A DNA stretch of 5,382 nucleotides, from assembly GCA_002361955.1 (NCBI GenBank), contig DESK01000044.1:101433-106814 (forward strand). Reading direction: 5' to 3'. Below the pieces are notes generated by a model. It did no database searches. It was given only the letters and a program-made list of their open reading frames with translations, and was not told the origin of the DNA. The position numbers and the translations under genes are program-made. This document shows positions 1-4,835 of the stretch, piece by piece. Source of the stretch: Lachnospiraceae bacterium UBA3316. GTDB taxonomy: Bacteria > Bacillota > Clostridia > Lachnospirales > Lachnospiraceae. The number at the start of each line of letters is the position of its first letter. Within the stretch, counting starts at the first letter, position 1.

Positions 1-19
1 ACCGCTTGACCAACGAACC
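1..19 (-). tRNA. 5' end of a tRNA gene, probably tRNA-Glu (cut by window edge)
   Basis: Read on the minus strand from position 19 leftward, the bases are GGTTCGT (acceptor strand), TG (positions 8-9), then GTCAAGCGGT, which is the start of a D-arm. T8, A14, a purine at 15 and the G18-G19 pair fall where they should. The stretch CGTTGGTCAAGCGGT matches, from memory, the 5' part of Bacillus and clostridial tRNA-Glu. The anticodon lies outside the window, so the amino-acid identity is inferred. A well-placed sigma-A promoter lies just upstream. Confidence 0.78.
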
Positions 20-38
20 ATGTCCTTTCGACTTCTAT

Positions 39-67
39 ATGATACTATAGGTTTCTCGAAAAATCAA
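39..67 (-). promoter_or_regulatory. Sigma-A type promoter of the tRNA gene
   Basis: On the minus strand a -35 box TTGATT (67-62) is followed by a 17-nt spacer and a -10 box TATCAT (44-39). Each box has few mismatches to consensus. The predicted start is near 32, leaving a short leader of about 12 nt before the mature tRNA 5' end at 19, a normal layout for a tRNA precursor. Confidence 0.7.
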
Positions 68-118
68 GTGTTTTTTTCAAATTTTTTAATTTATTTGAAT
101 TATTAGTGTAAAAGTCCA

Positions 119-155
119 GGCAGACACACTAACCTGTAGATTGCCCGTGTCTGCC
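119..155 (-). terminator. Hairpin after the malic enzyme gene, probable terminator
   Basis: GGCAGACAC (119-127) and GTGTCTGCC (147-155) form a perfect 9-bp stem with a 19-nt loop. It starts about 20 nt after the malic enzyme stop codon and lies before the tRNA promoter. On the minus strand the base of the stem is followed by TGGACTTTTAC, so the U-tract is short and displaced. The loop is also long. It may be a weak intrinsic terminator or an mRNA 3'-end stabiliser. Confidence 0.5.
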
Positions 156-176
156 CGCTGTGGATTTCCATAGGGT

Positions 177-1361
177 TTACTCTGCATCTGCCTTTCTGGC
201 AACGCCGCTTTCTACGGCCGCTTTTCTGACCGCCCGGGCCACGGCGTCCTTCACACGCCTGTCAAAGGCCGCCGGAAGAATATATTCCGGGGAAAGCTCC
301 TCTTCGCTTACCAGACCTGCGATGGCATAGGCCGCCGCCACCTTCATCTGGTCATTGATATCTGACGCCCGCACATCCAGGGCCCCCCGGAAGATTCCCG
401 GGAAACAGAGCACGTTGTTTACCTGGTTCGGGAAATCGGAACGGCCTGTAGAGATCACTGCCGCCCCGGCCGCCCTGGCCTCGTCCGGGAAGATTTCCGG
501 CGTAGGATTGGCACAGGCAAAAATAATGGGATCCTTTGCCATGCTGCGCACCATCTCCTGGGTCAGTGTCCCCGGCGCCGATACGCCGATGAAAATGTCC
601 GCTCCCCGGATGACTTCCGCAAGGGTTCCCTTTTCATGGGCAAAATTTGTAATCCTGGCCATTTCCTCCTTGATGGGATTCAGGCCTTCCCTTCCCTCGT
701 AGATCGCGCCCTTCCTGTCTGTCATAATGACATTCTTCAGGCCCATGGACATGAGAAGCCGGATGATGGCGATGCCTGCGGCTCCGGCGCCTGATGTGAC
801 GATCTTCACATCTTCCAGTTTCTTTCCCACAAGCTTCAGGGCGTTGAGGATGCCCGCCAGGGTGATCACGGCAGTCCCGTGCTGGTCGTCATGGAAAACA
901 GGAATATCGCAGCACTCCTTCAGTTTCCTCTCGATCTCAAAGCACCTGGGAGCCGAGATGTCCTCCAGGTTGATCCCGCCGAAGCTGCCGGCCAGCAGAG
1001 AGACTGTCCGGACGATCTCATCCACGTCCTTGCTGCGGATACACAGAGGAATTGCGTCCACATCCCCAAATTCTTTAAACAGCACGCATTTTCCTTCCAT
1101 GACAGGCATGCCTGCCTCCGGGCCAATATCGCCAAGTCCCAGCACTGCCGTACCGTCCGTCACCACAGCCACCGTATTCCAGCGCCTGGTCAGGTCAAAG
1201 CTTTTGCTGGCATCCTTCTGGATTTCCAGGCAAGGCTGAGCTACCCCCGGCGTATATGCCAGGCTCAGGGCCTCGCTGGAATCCACTGCGGCGCGGGATT
1301 TTATCTCCAGCTTTCCTTTCAACTCATAGTGCATCTTCAAAGATTCCTTTGCGTAATCCAT
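177..1361 (-). CDS. Malic enzyme (malate dehydrogenase, oxaloacetate-decarboxylating)
   Basis: Converts L-malate to pyruvate and CO2 while reducing NAD(P)+, a cytoplasmic link between C4 acids and pyruvate. The 394-residue product has the usual length of the short bacterial form. The N-terminal malic domain shows YTPGVA (Tyr36, the expected catalytic tyrosine), MEGK (Lys91, the expected catalytic lysine), NLEDISAP (133-134 acidic metal ligands) and FHDDQHGTA (Asp158/159). The dinucleotide-binding domain carries GAGAAG (191-196), an acidic Asp215 in MTDRKG that hints at NAD rather than NADP, ANPTPE (284-289), and a late PNQVNN/PGIFRGALD block. The ATG at 1359-1361 is chosen because AAAGGGG lies 7 nt upstream. 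A GTG seven codons earlier has no properly spaced site. The gene has its own promoter at 1483-1511. No lesions are visible. Cofactor preference is inferred, so no symbol is given. Confidence 0.95.
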   Translation of the reverse strand: MDYAKESLKMHYELKGKLEIKSRAAVDSSEALSLAYTPGVAQPCLEIQKDASKSFDLTRRWNTVAVVTDGTAVLGLGDIGPEAGMPVMEGKCVLFKEFGDVDAIPLCIRSKDVDEIVRTVSLLAGSFGGINLEDISAPRCFEIERKLKECCDIPVFHDDQHGTAVITLAGILNALKLVGKKLEDVKIVTSGAGAAGIAIIRLLMSMGLKNVIMTDRKGAIYEGREGLNPIKEEMARITNFAHEKGTLAEVIRGADIFIGVSAPGTLTQEMVRSMAKDPIIFACANPTPEIFPDEARAAGAAVISTGRSDFPNQVNNVLCFPGIFRGALDVRASDINDQMKVAAAYAIAGLVSEEELSPEYILPAAFDRRVKDAVARAVRKAAVESGVARKADAE

Positions 1362-1482
1362 TAAAATTCCCCTTTCTAACACTTTCCGCGAAAAATGGCT
1401 GCTCGTTTATGTTTTACGGGCAAAGATCTCACAAACACAGGAATCCATGCGCCTATGTATGTTATGCCCATTGCCCCGGCTC

Positions 1483-1511
1483 ATTTTATAACACAACACC
1501 CCGGAAGACAA
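1483..1511 (-). promoter_or_regulatory. Predicted promoter of the malic enzyme gene
   Basis: On the minus strand TTGTCT (1511-1506) is separated by 17 nt from TAAAAT (1488-1483). This predicts a start near 1476 and a leader of about 115 nt before the ATG. The position, between metY and the malic enzyme gene, suggests independent expression from the sulfur operon. The boxes are good but not perfect. Confidence 0.5.
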
Positions 1512-1539
1512 CCCGATTTTAACAAAACACACAATCCTG

Positions 1540-1554
1540 GCATTCTTTTAATGC
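1540..1554 (-). terminator. Weak hairpin after metY
   Basis: GCATT and AATGC form a 5-bp stem around a 5-nt loop, 15 nt after the metY stop codon on the minus strand. The following sequence (CAGGATTGTGTGTTTTGTT) is U-rich but the run is not adjacent to the stem. This is the only candidate for ending the metY transcript before the malic enzyme promoter and it is weak. Confidence 0.25.
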
Positions 1555-1569
1555 GAAACAAACACTCTT

Positions 1570-2880
1570 TTACCGGACTGCCCGGAAGGCCTCCTCCAAA
1601 TCCTGAAGGATATCATCGATATGTTCCGTTCCGATCGACAGACGGATCGTATTTGGCCGGATGCCCTGTTCCTCCAGCTCCTCCTTTGTGCACTGGCTGT
1701 GGGTCGTGGTGGCCGGATGGATTACCAGAGACTTCACATCCGCCACATTTGCCAGCAGGGAGAACAGTTCCAGGTTGTCGATGAAATCCTTGGCCTTCTG
1801 GGCGTCTCCCTTGATCTCAAAGGTGAAAATGGAACCGCCGCCTCTGGGGAAGTATTTCTGATACAGGGCCTGCTGGACGGGATCCTCTGACACCGAGGGA
1901 TGATGTACCCTCTCTACCTGGGGATGGCCCTGCAGATAAGCCGCCACCTTCAGCGCATTTTCCACATGGCGCTCCACCCGCAGGGACAAGGTTTCCAGCC
2001 CCTGCAAAAAGAAAAACGCATGGAAGGGAGAAAGGGCAGCCCCCGTATCCCGCAGGAGGATGGCCCGAATCTTTGTCACAAAGGCCGCCGCACCCGCCGC
2101 CTTTGTAAAGCTGACGCCGTGGTAGCTGGGATTGGGTTCCGTCAAAGACGGGAATTTTCCCGACGTCTCCCAGTCAAAGGTTCCGCCGTCCACGATCACC
2201 CCGCCGAGGGTCGTGCCGTGGCCGCCAATAAACTTCGTGGCCGAGTGGACCACAATATCCGCGCCGTACTCTATGGGCCTCACCAGATAAGGGGTCGCGA
2301 AGGTATTGTCCACCACCAGAGGAATCTTGTGCCCATGGGCAATCCGGGCAATCGCTTCAATATCCACCACATCGGAATTGGGATTTCCCAGCGTCTCGAT
2401 AAAAATGGCCTTCGTATTTTCCCGGATGGCGGTCTCCACCGCCTCCTCGTCAAAAATATCCACGAAGGTAGTAGAGATCCCGTACTCCGGAAGGGTGTGG
2501 GCCAGAAGATTGAAGGAACCGCCGTATATATTTTTCGCAGATACGATGTGGTTCCCTTTCCGGGCCAGATTTTCCAGGGTATAAGTGATCGCCGCCGCTC
2601 CCGACGCCACAGCCAGAGCTGCCACGCCGCCCTCCAGGGCCGCGATCCGCCGTTCAAATACATCCTGTGTGGGATTTGTCAGCCGCCCATAGATGTTCCC
2701 TGCGTCTGTCAGGCCAAAGCGGGCCTCCGCGTGGTCGCAGTTCTTAAATACATAGGATGAGGTCTGATAGATCGGCACTGCCCTGGCGTCCGTCACCGGG
2801 TCGGGGCTCTCCTGCCCCACATGCAGCTGCAAGGTCTCAAATTTAAAGTTTCTGTTTTCCCGTGTAATCTTTTTGCTCAT
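1570..2880 (-). CDS. metY: O-acetylhomoserine sulfhydrylase (aminocarboxypropyltransferase)
   Basis: PLP enzyme that condenses O-acetyl-L-homoserine with sulfide to give L-homocysteine, the direct sulfhydrylation route to methionine. It acts in the cytoplasm. The 436-residue product belongs to the Cys/Met-metabolism PLP family: YGRLTNPT (64-71, cofactor phosphate side), SGAAA (93-97), Asp191 in VVDNTFATP (ring-nitrogen contact), the Schiff-base Lys216 in HSATKFIGGHG, and Arg413 in NTIRLSIGTEH (carboxylate binding). The extra block around 232-256, including FPSLTEPNPSYHG, and the total length fit O-acetylhomoserine sulfhydrylases rather than the shorter (about 380 residues) cystathionine gamma-synthases or lyases. 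The ATG at 2878-2880 is preceded by AAAGGAGG with good spacing. An upstream in-frame GTG eleven codons earlier is less likely. It lies downstream of cysK on the same strand and is probably cotranscribed. Substrate choice within the family is inferred from length and motifs. Confidence 0.93.
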   Translation of the reverse strand: MSKKITRENRNFKFETLQLHVGQESPDPVTDARAVPIYQTSSYVFKNCDHAEARFGLTDAGNIYGRLTNPTQDVFERRIAALEGGVAALAVASGAAAITYTLENLARKGNHIVSAKNIYGGSFNLLAHTLPEYGISTTFVDIFDEEAVETAIRENTKAIFIETLGNPNSDVVDIEAIARIAHGHKIPLVVDNTFATPYLVRPIEYGADIVVHSATKFIGGHGTTLGGVIVDGGTFDWETSGKFPSLTEPNPSYHGVSFTKAAGAAAFVTKIRAILLRDTGAALSPFHAFFFLQGLETLSLRVERHVENALKVAAYLQGHPQVERVHHPSVSEDPVQQALYQKYFPRGGGSIFTFEIKGDAQKAKDFIDNLELFSLLANVADVKSLVIHPATTTHSQCTKEELEEQGIRPNTIRLSIGTEHIDDILQDLEEAFRAVR

Positions 2881-2938
2881 ATGCTGTTCCTCCTTTTTCT
2901 GCCCCTTCGGCACGTTCTTGATCGCTCTGCCTACCGAT

Positions 2939-2995
2939 TCAGCACATTCGCTCTTCCCTGATAAAAACCTGATTTTTTTCTATGATTACCCGCAT
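2939..2995 (-). CDS. Possible 18-codon leader ORF between cysK and metY
   Basis: In the cysK-metY gap an ATG (2995-2993) is preceded by AAAGGAGG at 4 nt, a site as strong as those of the neighbouring genes. The frame encodes MRVIIEKNQVFIREERMC and stops at TGA, 58 nt before the metY ATG. It ends with Met-Cys, the two end products of the flanking enzymes, which makes translation-dependent control of metY conceivable. It could instead be a coupling peptide or a gene remnant. I do not recognise a homologue, and the peptide is too short for composition to help. Confidence 0.4.
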   Translation of the reverse strand: MRVIIEKNQVFIREERMC

Positions 2996-3021
2996 GCTTC
3001 CTCCTTTGCCGTAAAATCTTC

Positions 3022-3954
3022 TTAATCGGTAAATAGCGGTGTGGAATAATATCTGTCCCCTGTGTCAGGCAGCAGAACCACGATCGTCTTCCCCTTATTT
3101 TCCGGACGCTTTGCCACCTGAATGGCAGCTGACAAAGCCGCGCCGGAGGAGATCCCCACTAAAATGCCTTCCTTTTTCGCCAGGAGCTTGCCAACGGCAA
3201 AGGCATCTTCGTTCTCGATCTTAATAATTTCATCGTACACGGACGTGTTCAGCACCTCCGGCACAAAGCCCGCTCCGATTCCCTGGATTTTGTGAGGGCC
3301 GCTTTTGCCTCCTGACAGCACCGGAGAGCTGGCCGGCTCCATGGCGATCACCTTCACACTGCTCTTCTTCTCTTTCAGGTACTCTCCGACTCCCGTCAGG
3401 GTTCCGCCTGTGCCCACGCCTGCCACAAAAATATCTATCTCTCCGTCTGTGTCCTGCCAGATCTCCGGGCCGGTGGTCTTTCTGTGAGCCTCCGGGTTCG
3501 CAGGATTTACAAACTGGCCGGCCAAAAAGCTTCCCGGAATCTCCTTCACCAGCTCATTCGCTTTGTCAATGGCCCCCTGCATTCCCTTGGATCCCTCGGT
3601 AAGCACCAGTTCTGCCCCGTAGGCTTTTAAAATGTTCCTGCGTTCCACGCTCATAGTCTCCGGCATTGTCAGAATAATCCTGTAGCCCTTTACGGCGGCG
3701 ATCGATGCCAGCCCGATGCCCGTATTTCCTGACGTAGGCTCGATAATCACAGAACCCTCCTTCAAAATGCCCCTGGCTTCCGCGTCTTCGATCATATTTT
3801 TCGCCACCCGGTCCTTCACGCTTCCCGCCGGATTAAAATACTCCAGCTTCAGCAGAAGCCTGGCCTCCAGCCCCAGCTCCCTCTCAATATTTGCCGCCTC
3901 CATCAGCGGTGTATTTCCAATCAGTCCCAAAACGCTTTGATAAATGTTTGCCAT
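3022..3954 (-). CDS. cysK: Cysteine synthase A (O-acetylserine sulfhydrylase)
   Basis: PLP enzyme that makes L-cysteine from O-acetyl-L-serine and sulfide in the cytoplasm. The 310-residue product has the normal CysK length. Visible motifs: IGNTPL (12-17), the Schiff-base Lys47 in NPAGSVKDR, the substrate-binding loop PTSGNTG (73-79), the phosphate-binding loop GTGGT (181-185), the conserved KIQGIGAGFVP (222-232), Ser269-Ser270-Gly271 near the PLP ring nitrogen, and the C-terminal DTGDRYYST (297-305). Two adjacent ATG codons follow the binding site GAGAGGAG. The second (3954-3952) gives the better spacing and the usual MANIYQS start. A further ATG six codons upstream sits too close to its own AGGA. 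It is the first gene of a likely cysK-metY operon with a consensus promoter about 57-85 nt upstream. No defects are seen. A cystathionine beta-synthase-like role is less likely, as no extra domains exist. Confidence 0.95.
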   Translation of the reverse strand: MANIYQSVLGLIGNTPLMEAANIERELGLEARLLLKLEYFNPAGSVKDRVAKNMIEDAEARGILKEGSVIIEPTSGNTGIGLASIAAVKGYRIILTMPETMSVERRNILKAYGAELVLTEGSKGMQGAIDKANELVKEIPGSFLAGQFVNPANPEAHRKTTGPEIWQDTDGEIDIFVAGVGTGGTLTGVGEYLKEKKSSVKVIAMEPASSPVLSGGKSGPHKIQGIGAGFVPEVLNTSVYDEIIKIENEDAFAVGKLLAKKEGILVGISSGAALSAAIQVAKRPENKGKTIVVLLPDTGDRYYSTPLFTD

Positions 3955-3984
3955 CATGCTCCTCTCTTTCATTTCCTACTTATC

Positions 3985-4018
3985 TTATATGTATTATTTG
4001 TATTGTATGCATTATATG
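3985..4018. repeat. Repeat cluster over the cysK start site, candidate operator
   Basis: Between the -10 box and the cysK ribosome binding site TGTAT occurs three times on the plus strand (3990-3994, 3999-4003, 4004-4008), read as ATACA in the transcript sense. TTATATG occurs as a direct repeat at 3985-3991 and 4012-4018. The cluster covers the predicted transcription start, where a repressor would act. An Rrf2-type cysteine regulator such as CymR would be a reasonable candidate for a sulfur operon, but I cannot match a known operator from memory. Confidence 0.3.
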
Positions 4019-4039
4019 CCCTGTGGCTCCGCTTGTCAA
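4011..4039 (-). promoter_or_regulatory. Consensus sigma-A promoter of the cysK-metY operon
   Basis: On the minus strand a perfect TTGACA (4039-4034) is separated by exactly 17 nt from a perfect TATAAT (4016-4011). The start is predicted near 4004, giving a leader of about 50 nt, too short for a T-box or SAM riboswitch. Phased A-tracts lie directly upstream. A promoter this strong for a biosynthetic operon suggests control by a repressor. Confidence 0.88.
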
Positions 4040-4042
4040 GTA

Positions 4043-4074
4043 TTTTTTTCATATATTTTCCATTATTTTCCATT
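4043..4074. promoter_or_regulatory. Phased A-tracts with 10-bp tandem repeat upstream of the cysK promoter (UP-element-like)
   Basis: ATTTTCCATT occurs twice in tandem (4055-4064 and 4065-4074), followed by a seven-T run at 4043-4049. On the promoter strand these are A-tracts centred near 4067, 4057 and 4046, about one helical turn apart, ending a few bases from the -35 box. This arrangement is typical of curved DNA or an UP element that contacts the RNA polymerase alpha subunit. Confidence 0.45.
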
Positions 4075-4077
4075 ATC

Positions 4078-4099
4078 GCCACTTTTATTTCAAAGTGGC
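4078..4099. repeat. 8-bp inverted repeat (hairpin)
   Basis: GCCACTTT (4078-4085) and AAAGTGGC (4092-4099) pair perfectly around a 6-nt loop. There is no immediate U-run on either side, so it is not a standard terminator. It lies about 40 bp upstream of the cysK -35 box and 74 nt beyond the stop of the small minus-strand ORF. It could be a protein-binding site, or a decayed terminator for that ORF. Confidence 0.45.
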
Positions 4100-4172
4100 A
4101 ATAAACTTTTCACTTCAGCTTTTCAGCTTATCTATATTCTTTTTCAAAAACGATAACCCAGCTTTACCAGTT

Positions 4173-4289
4173 TCACGGCCAGTCCCCCTTTCCCGCCAGT
4201 TTAATCCCAATGTTTCCTTGGTATTTTTCAGCAATGTCTAAAAAGGCTCTGTATGTCGCCTCAAACAAACTACCGGTGCTAGTTTTCAC
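4173..4289 (-). CDS. Unidentified small ORF or gene remnant
   Basis: A GTG at 4289-4287 opens 38 codons ending at TGA (4175-4173). The product contains SLFEATYRAFLDIAEKYQGN, which has the look of a real amphipathic helical protein rather than random translation. No good ribosome binding site precedes the GTG, and an in-frame stop lies about 15 nt upstream of it. Shortly before the stop, another frame continues as VKLVKLGYRF and then stops, so a frameshifted remnant of a larger gene is possible. I do not recognise the family. Confidence 0.25.
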   Translation of the reverse strand: MKTSTGSLFEATYRAFLDIAEKYQGNIGIKLAGKGDWP

Positions 4290-4311
4290 TCTATTTATAA
4301 TTCTCTAAATA

Positions 4312-4320
4312 TGGTATACT
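4312..4320 (+). promoter_or_regulatory. Extended -10 promoter before the decayed regulator
   Basis: TGGTATACT is an extended -10 (TGn then TATACT, one mismatch). No good -35 is seen 17 nt upstream (TATTTA), as is common for extended -10 promoters. It lies about 25 nt before the first codon of the XRE-family remnant and probably served that gene. Confidence 0.45.
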
Positions 4321-4342
4321 GAAAAATATTGTAGAGGCGATA

Positions 4343-4549
4343 TTGATAAGTACAGAAGAACGCATTCGCAATTTGAGAAAAAGGCTGGATTCACCAAAAA
4401 GCAATTATCCAAAAAGACGGAGTACATGAGGTTACTATCTAAAACTATGAAGCAAAAAATATAATTTCAAAATGAACACTCTGACTTAATTATGCACTGC
4501 CCTTGATTGCAAGATTGCTGACTTAATTGGCGAAAATAGCCAAGGCTAA
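4343..4549 (+). pseudogene. Decayed XRE-family helix-turn-helix regulator
   Basis: A small Cro/C1-type DNA-binding protein of about 70 residues can be rebuilt by joining frames. From a TTG at 4343 with AGAGG upstream, the first frame gives STEERIRNLRK. After one missing A in the run at 4378-4382 it continues KAGFTKKQLSKKT. After one missing base near 4418 it gives GVHEVTI, then TAA (4440-4442), then NYEAKNIISK. After one missing base near 4474 it gives NTLT, TAA (4487-4489), then LCTALDCKIADLIGENSQG and a normal TAA (4547-4549). The order matches the compact XRE regulators: helix 1, the T-x-x-Q-L-S turn, the recognition helix region, and a C-terminal LCxALDC-IADLI helix. Three single-base deletions and two stop codons make it non-functional. 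It may once have regulated itself or a neighbouring mobile-element gene. Confidence 0.8.
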
Positions 4550-4567
4550 CTCTCCGCACTTTGAAAA

Positions 4568-4578
4568 CATAATATACT
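4568..4578 (+). promoter_or_regulatory. Probable -10 region of the toxin mRNA
   Basis: CATAAT (4568-4573) and TATACT (4573-4578) overlap at the point that aligns with the antisense RNA's TATAAT. The best-spaced -35 positions (for example GCTAAC at 4545-4550) are poor. A weak toxin promoter against a perfect antitoxin promoter is the expected balance for a type I system. The start would be near 4581, giving a leader of about 60 nt. Confidence 0.4.
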
Positions 4579-4616
4579 TAACCGGGCAGCCGGGGGATGT
4601 GCTCCCACCCGTTCCG
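4569..4616. repeat. Left arm of a diverged inverted repeat around the toxin-antitoxin locus
   Basis: This segment aligns with the reverse complement of 4785-4835. Shared blocks, in order, are ATAATAT, CTTAAC, CAGCCGG, and CACCCGT followed by CCG. Roughly 70 percent of aligned positions match, with one 3-nt gap. As RNA it can fold with an inner stem GGGA/TCCC (4594-4597 with 4603-4606) and a short outer CGG/CCG pairing. The arm covers the toxin -10 region and mRNA leader. Confidence 0.65.
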
Positions 4617-4641
4617 AGTCTTGCGGAAAGGAGTGGTGCTT

Positions 4642-4725
4642 ATGAGTACATATGAAGAATTAATGGTTATTCTTGCAACTGTAAGTTTAATTGTTGCAAT
4701 TCTGAATTATACACATAAAAAATAG
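4642..4725 (+). CDS. Small hydrophobic type I toxin (putative holin-like toxin family)
   Basis: A 27-residue peptide starting MSTYEELMVIL and ending NYTHKK. A short polar N-terminus with the Y-E-x-L-M pattern is followed by a single hydrophobic helix (about residues 7-22, LMVILATVSLIVAIL) and a basic tail. This is the layout of the small holin-like type I toxins of Firmicutes, which insert in the cell membrane and depolarise it when over-produced. The binding site AAAGGAG (4627-4633) lies 8 nt before the ATG. The TAG stop lies within the terminator stem. A convergent antisense RNA with a perfect promoter meets the mRNA at that terminator. No lesions are seen, unlike the neighbouring pseudogene. 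The family assignment comes from recalled sequence style and the locus architecture, and toxicity is inferred. Confidence 0.82.
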   Translation: MSTYEELMVILATVSLIVAILNYTHKK

Positions 4726-4824
4726 CCGTCCTGCTCCCTGCAAAAGAATAGAACGGCTATTTTCATAGTTTGATGATTTTTCGCCGGGACGGGTGAGTAA
4801 CGGTCACCTTCCGGCTGTCTTGTT
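4717..4824 (-). ncRNA. Antisense RNA antitoxin, predicted
   Basis: A perfect sigma-A promoter (4831-4859) predicts a minus-strand RNA from about 4824 to the U6 run ending near 4717, about 108 nt, with no ORF. It overlaps the 3' end of the toxin mRNA, including the last codons and the whole terminator hairpin, so RNA-RNA pairing at the 3' ends is expected, as in txpA/RatA-like systems. Its 5' part can fold as a nested hairpin: outer GCCGG/CCGGC (4815-4811 with 4787-4783) and inner GGTGA/TCACC (4808-4804 with 4796-4792). Ends and function are predicted. Confidence 0.72.
4719..4763. terminator. Bidirectional terminator shared by toxin mRNA and antisense RNA
   Basis: AAAATAGCCGT (4719-4729) pairs with ACGGCTATTTT (4753-4763) in a perfect 11-bp stem with a 23-nt loop. 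On the minus strand the hairpin leads into six U residues. On the plus strand it leads into four U residues and then CAU, so termination may be leakier in the toxin direction. The toxin stop codon TAG (4723-4725) is inside the stem. The long loop could serve as the first contact between the two RNAs. Confidence 0.85.
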
Positions 4825-4835
4825 AAGCATATTAT
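4785..4835. repeat. Right arm of the diverged inverted repeat (antisense RNA leader)
   Basis: The reverse complement of the left arm at 4569-4616, with matching ATAATAT, CTTAAC, CAGCCGG, CACCCGT and CCG blocks. It covers the -10 box and leader of the antisense RNA. On the plus strand 4787-4802 reads GGACGGGTGAGTAACG, identical to a conserved stretch of bacterial 16S rRNA. Confidence 0.65.

Larger units (their letters stand above)
4040..4342. other. AT-rich intergenic stretch with no clear intact gene
   Basis: This roughly 300-base stretch separates the cysK promoter from the decayed regulator. It contains the phased A-tracts, an 8-bp inverted repeat, an 8-bp tandem repeat TTCAGCTT (4114-4121 and 4122-4129), a 38-codon minus-strand ORF of unknown nature, and an extended -10 promoter reading right. 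Base composition is clearly more AT-rich than the genes to the left, so the edge of the accessory region probably lies here. Confidence 0.6.

Noticed and set aside
355..1239. Long plus-strand open frames opposite the malic enzyme gene
   Set aside because: They are antisense shadows of a gene with full family motifs, have no ribosome binding sites and give low-complexity, Ser/Pro-rich translations.
2280..2663. A 127-codon minus-strand frame within metY
   Set aside because: Same strand, different frame inside metY; Trp/Arg-rich translation with no motif.
1900..2760. A 286-codon plus-strand open frame opposite metY
   Set aside because: It lies wholly within metY on the other strand and its translation is Arg/Gly/His-rich without any recognisable domain. 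It is a codon-bias shadow.
3955..4004. T-box or S-box riboswitch ahead of cysK
   Set aside because: The predicted leader is only about 50 nt and lacks any specifier loop, T-box sequence or terminator.
3891..4241. Plus-strand open frames crossing the cysK promoter
   Set aside because: They cover the cysK 5' end and AT-rich promoter DNA. The Phe/Ser/Ile-rich product is what such DNA gives by chance.
4481..4528. Direct repeat CTGACTTAATT (4481-4491 and 4518-4528) as iterons or an att site
   Set aside because: Both copies fall within the decayed XRE gene in its coding region, and the spacing has no further copies.
4527..4543. Hairpin TTGGC/GCCAA as a terminator
   Set aside because: It lies inside the last codons of the XRE remnant, is only 5 bp and has no U-tract.
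4787..4802. A 16S rRNA gene fragment
   Set aside because: Only 16 nt match and the flanks diverge at once, so this is not an rRNA remnant. The match itself is kept as a finding.
4569..4835. A MITE or small transposon bounded by the inverted arms
   Set aside because: The arms overlap the promoters and RNA leaders of the toxin locus, are imperfect, and no target-site duplication is visible at their ends. An RNA-level role is simpler.
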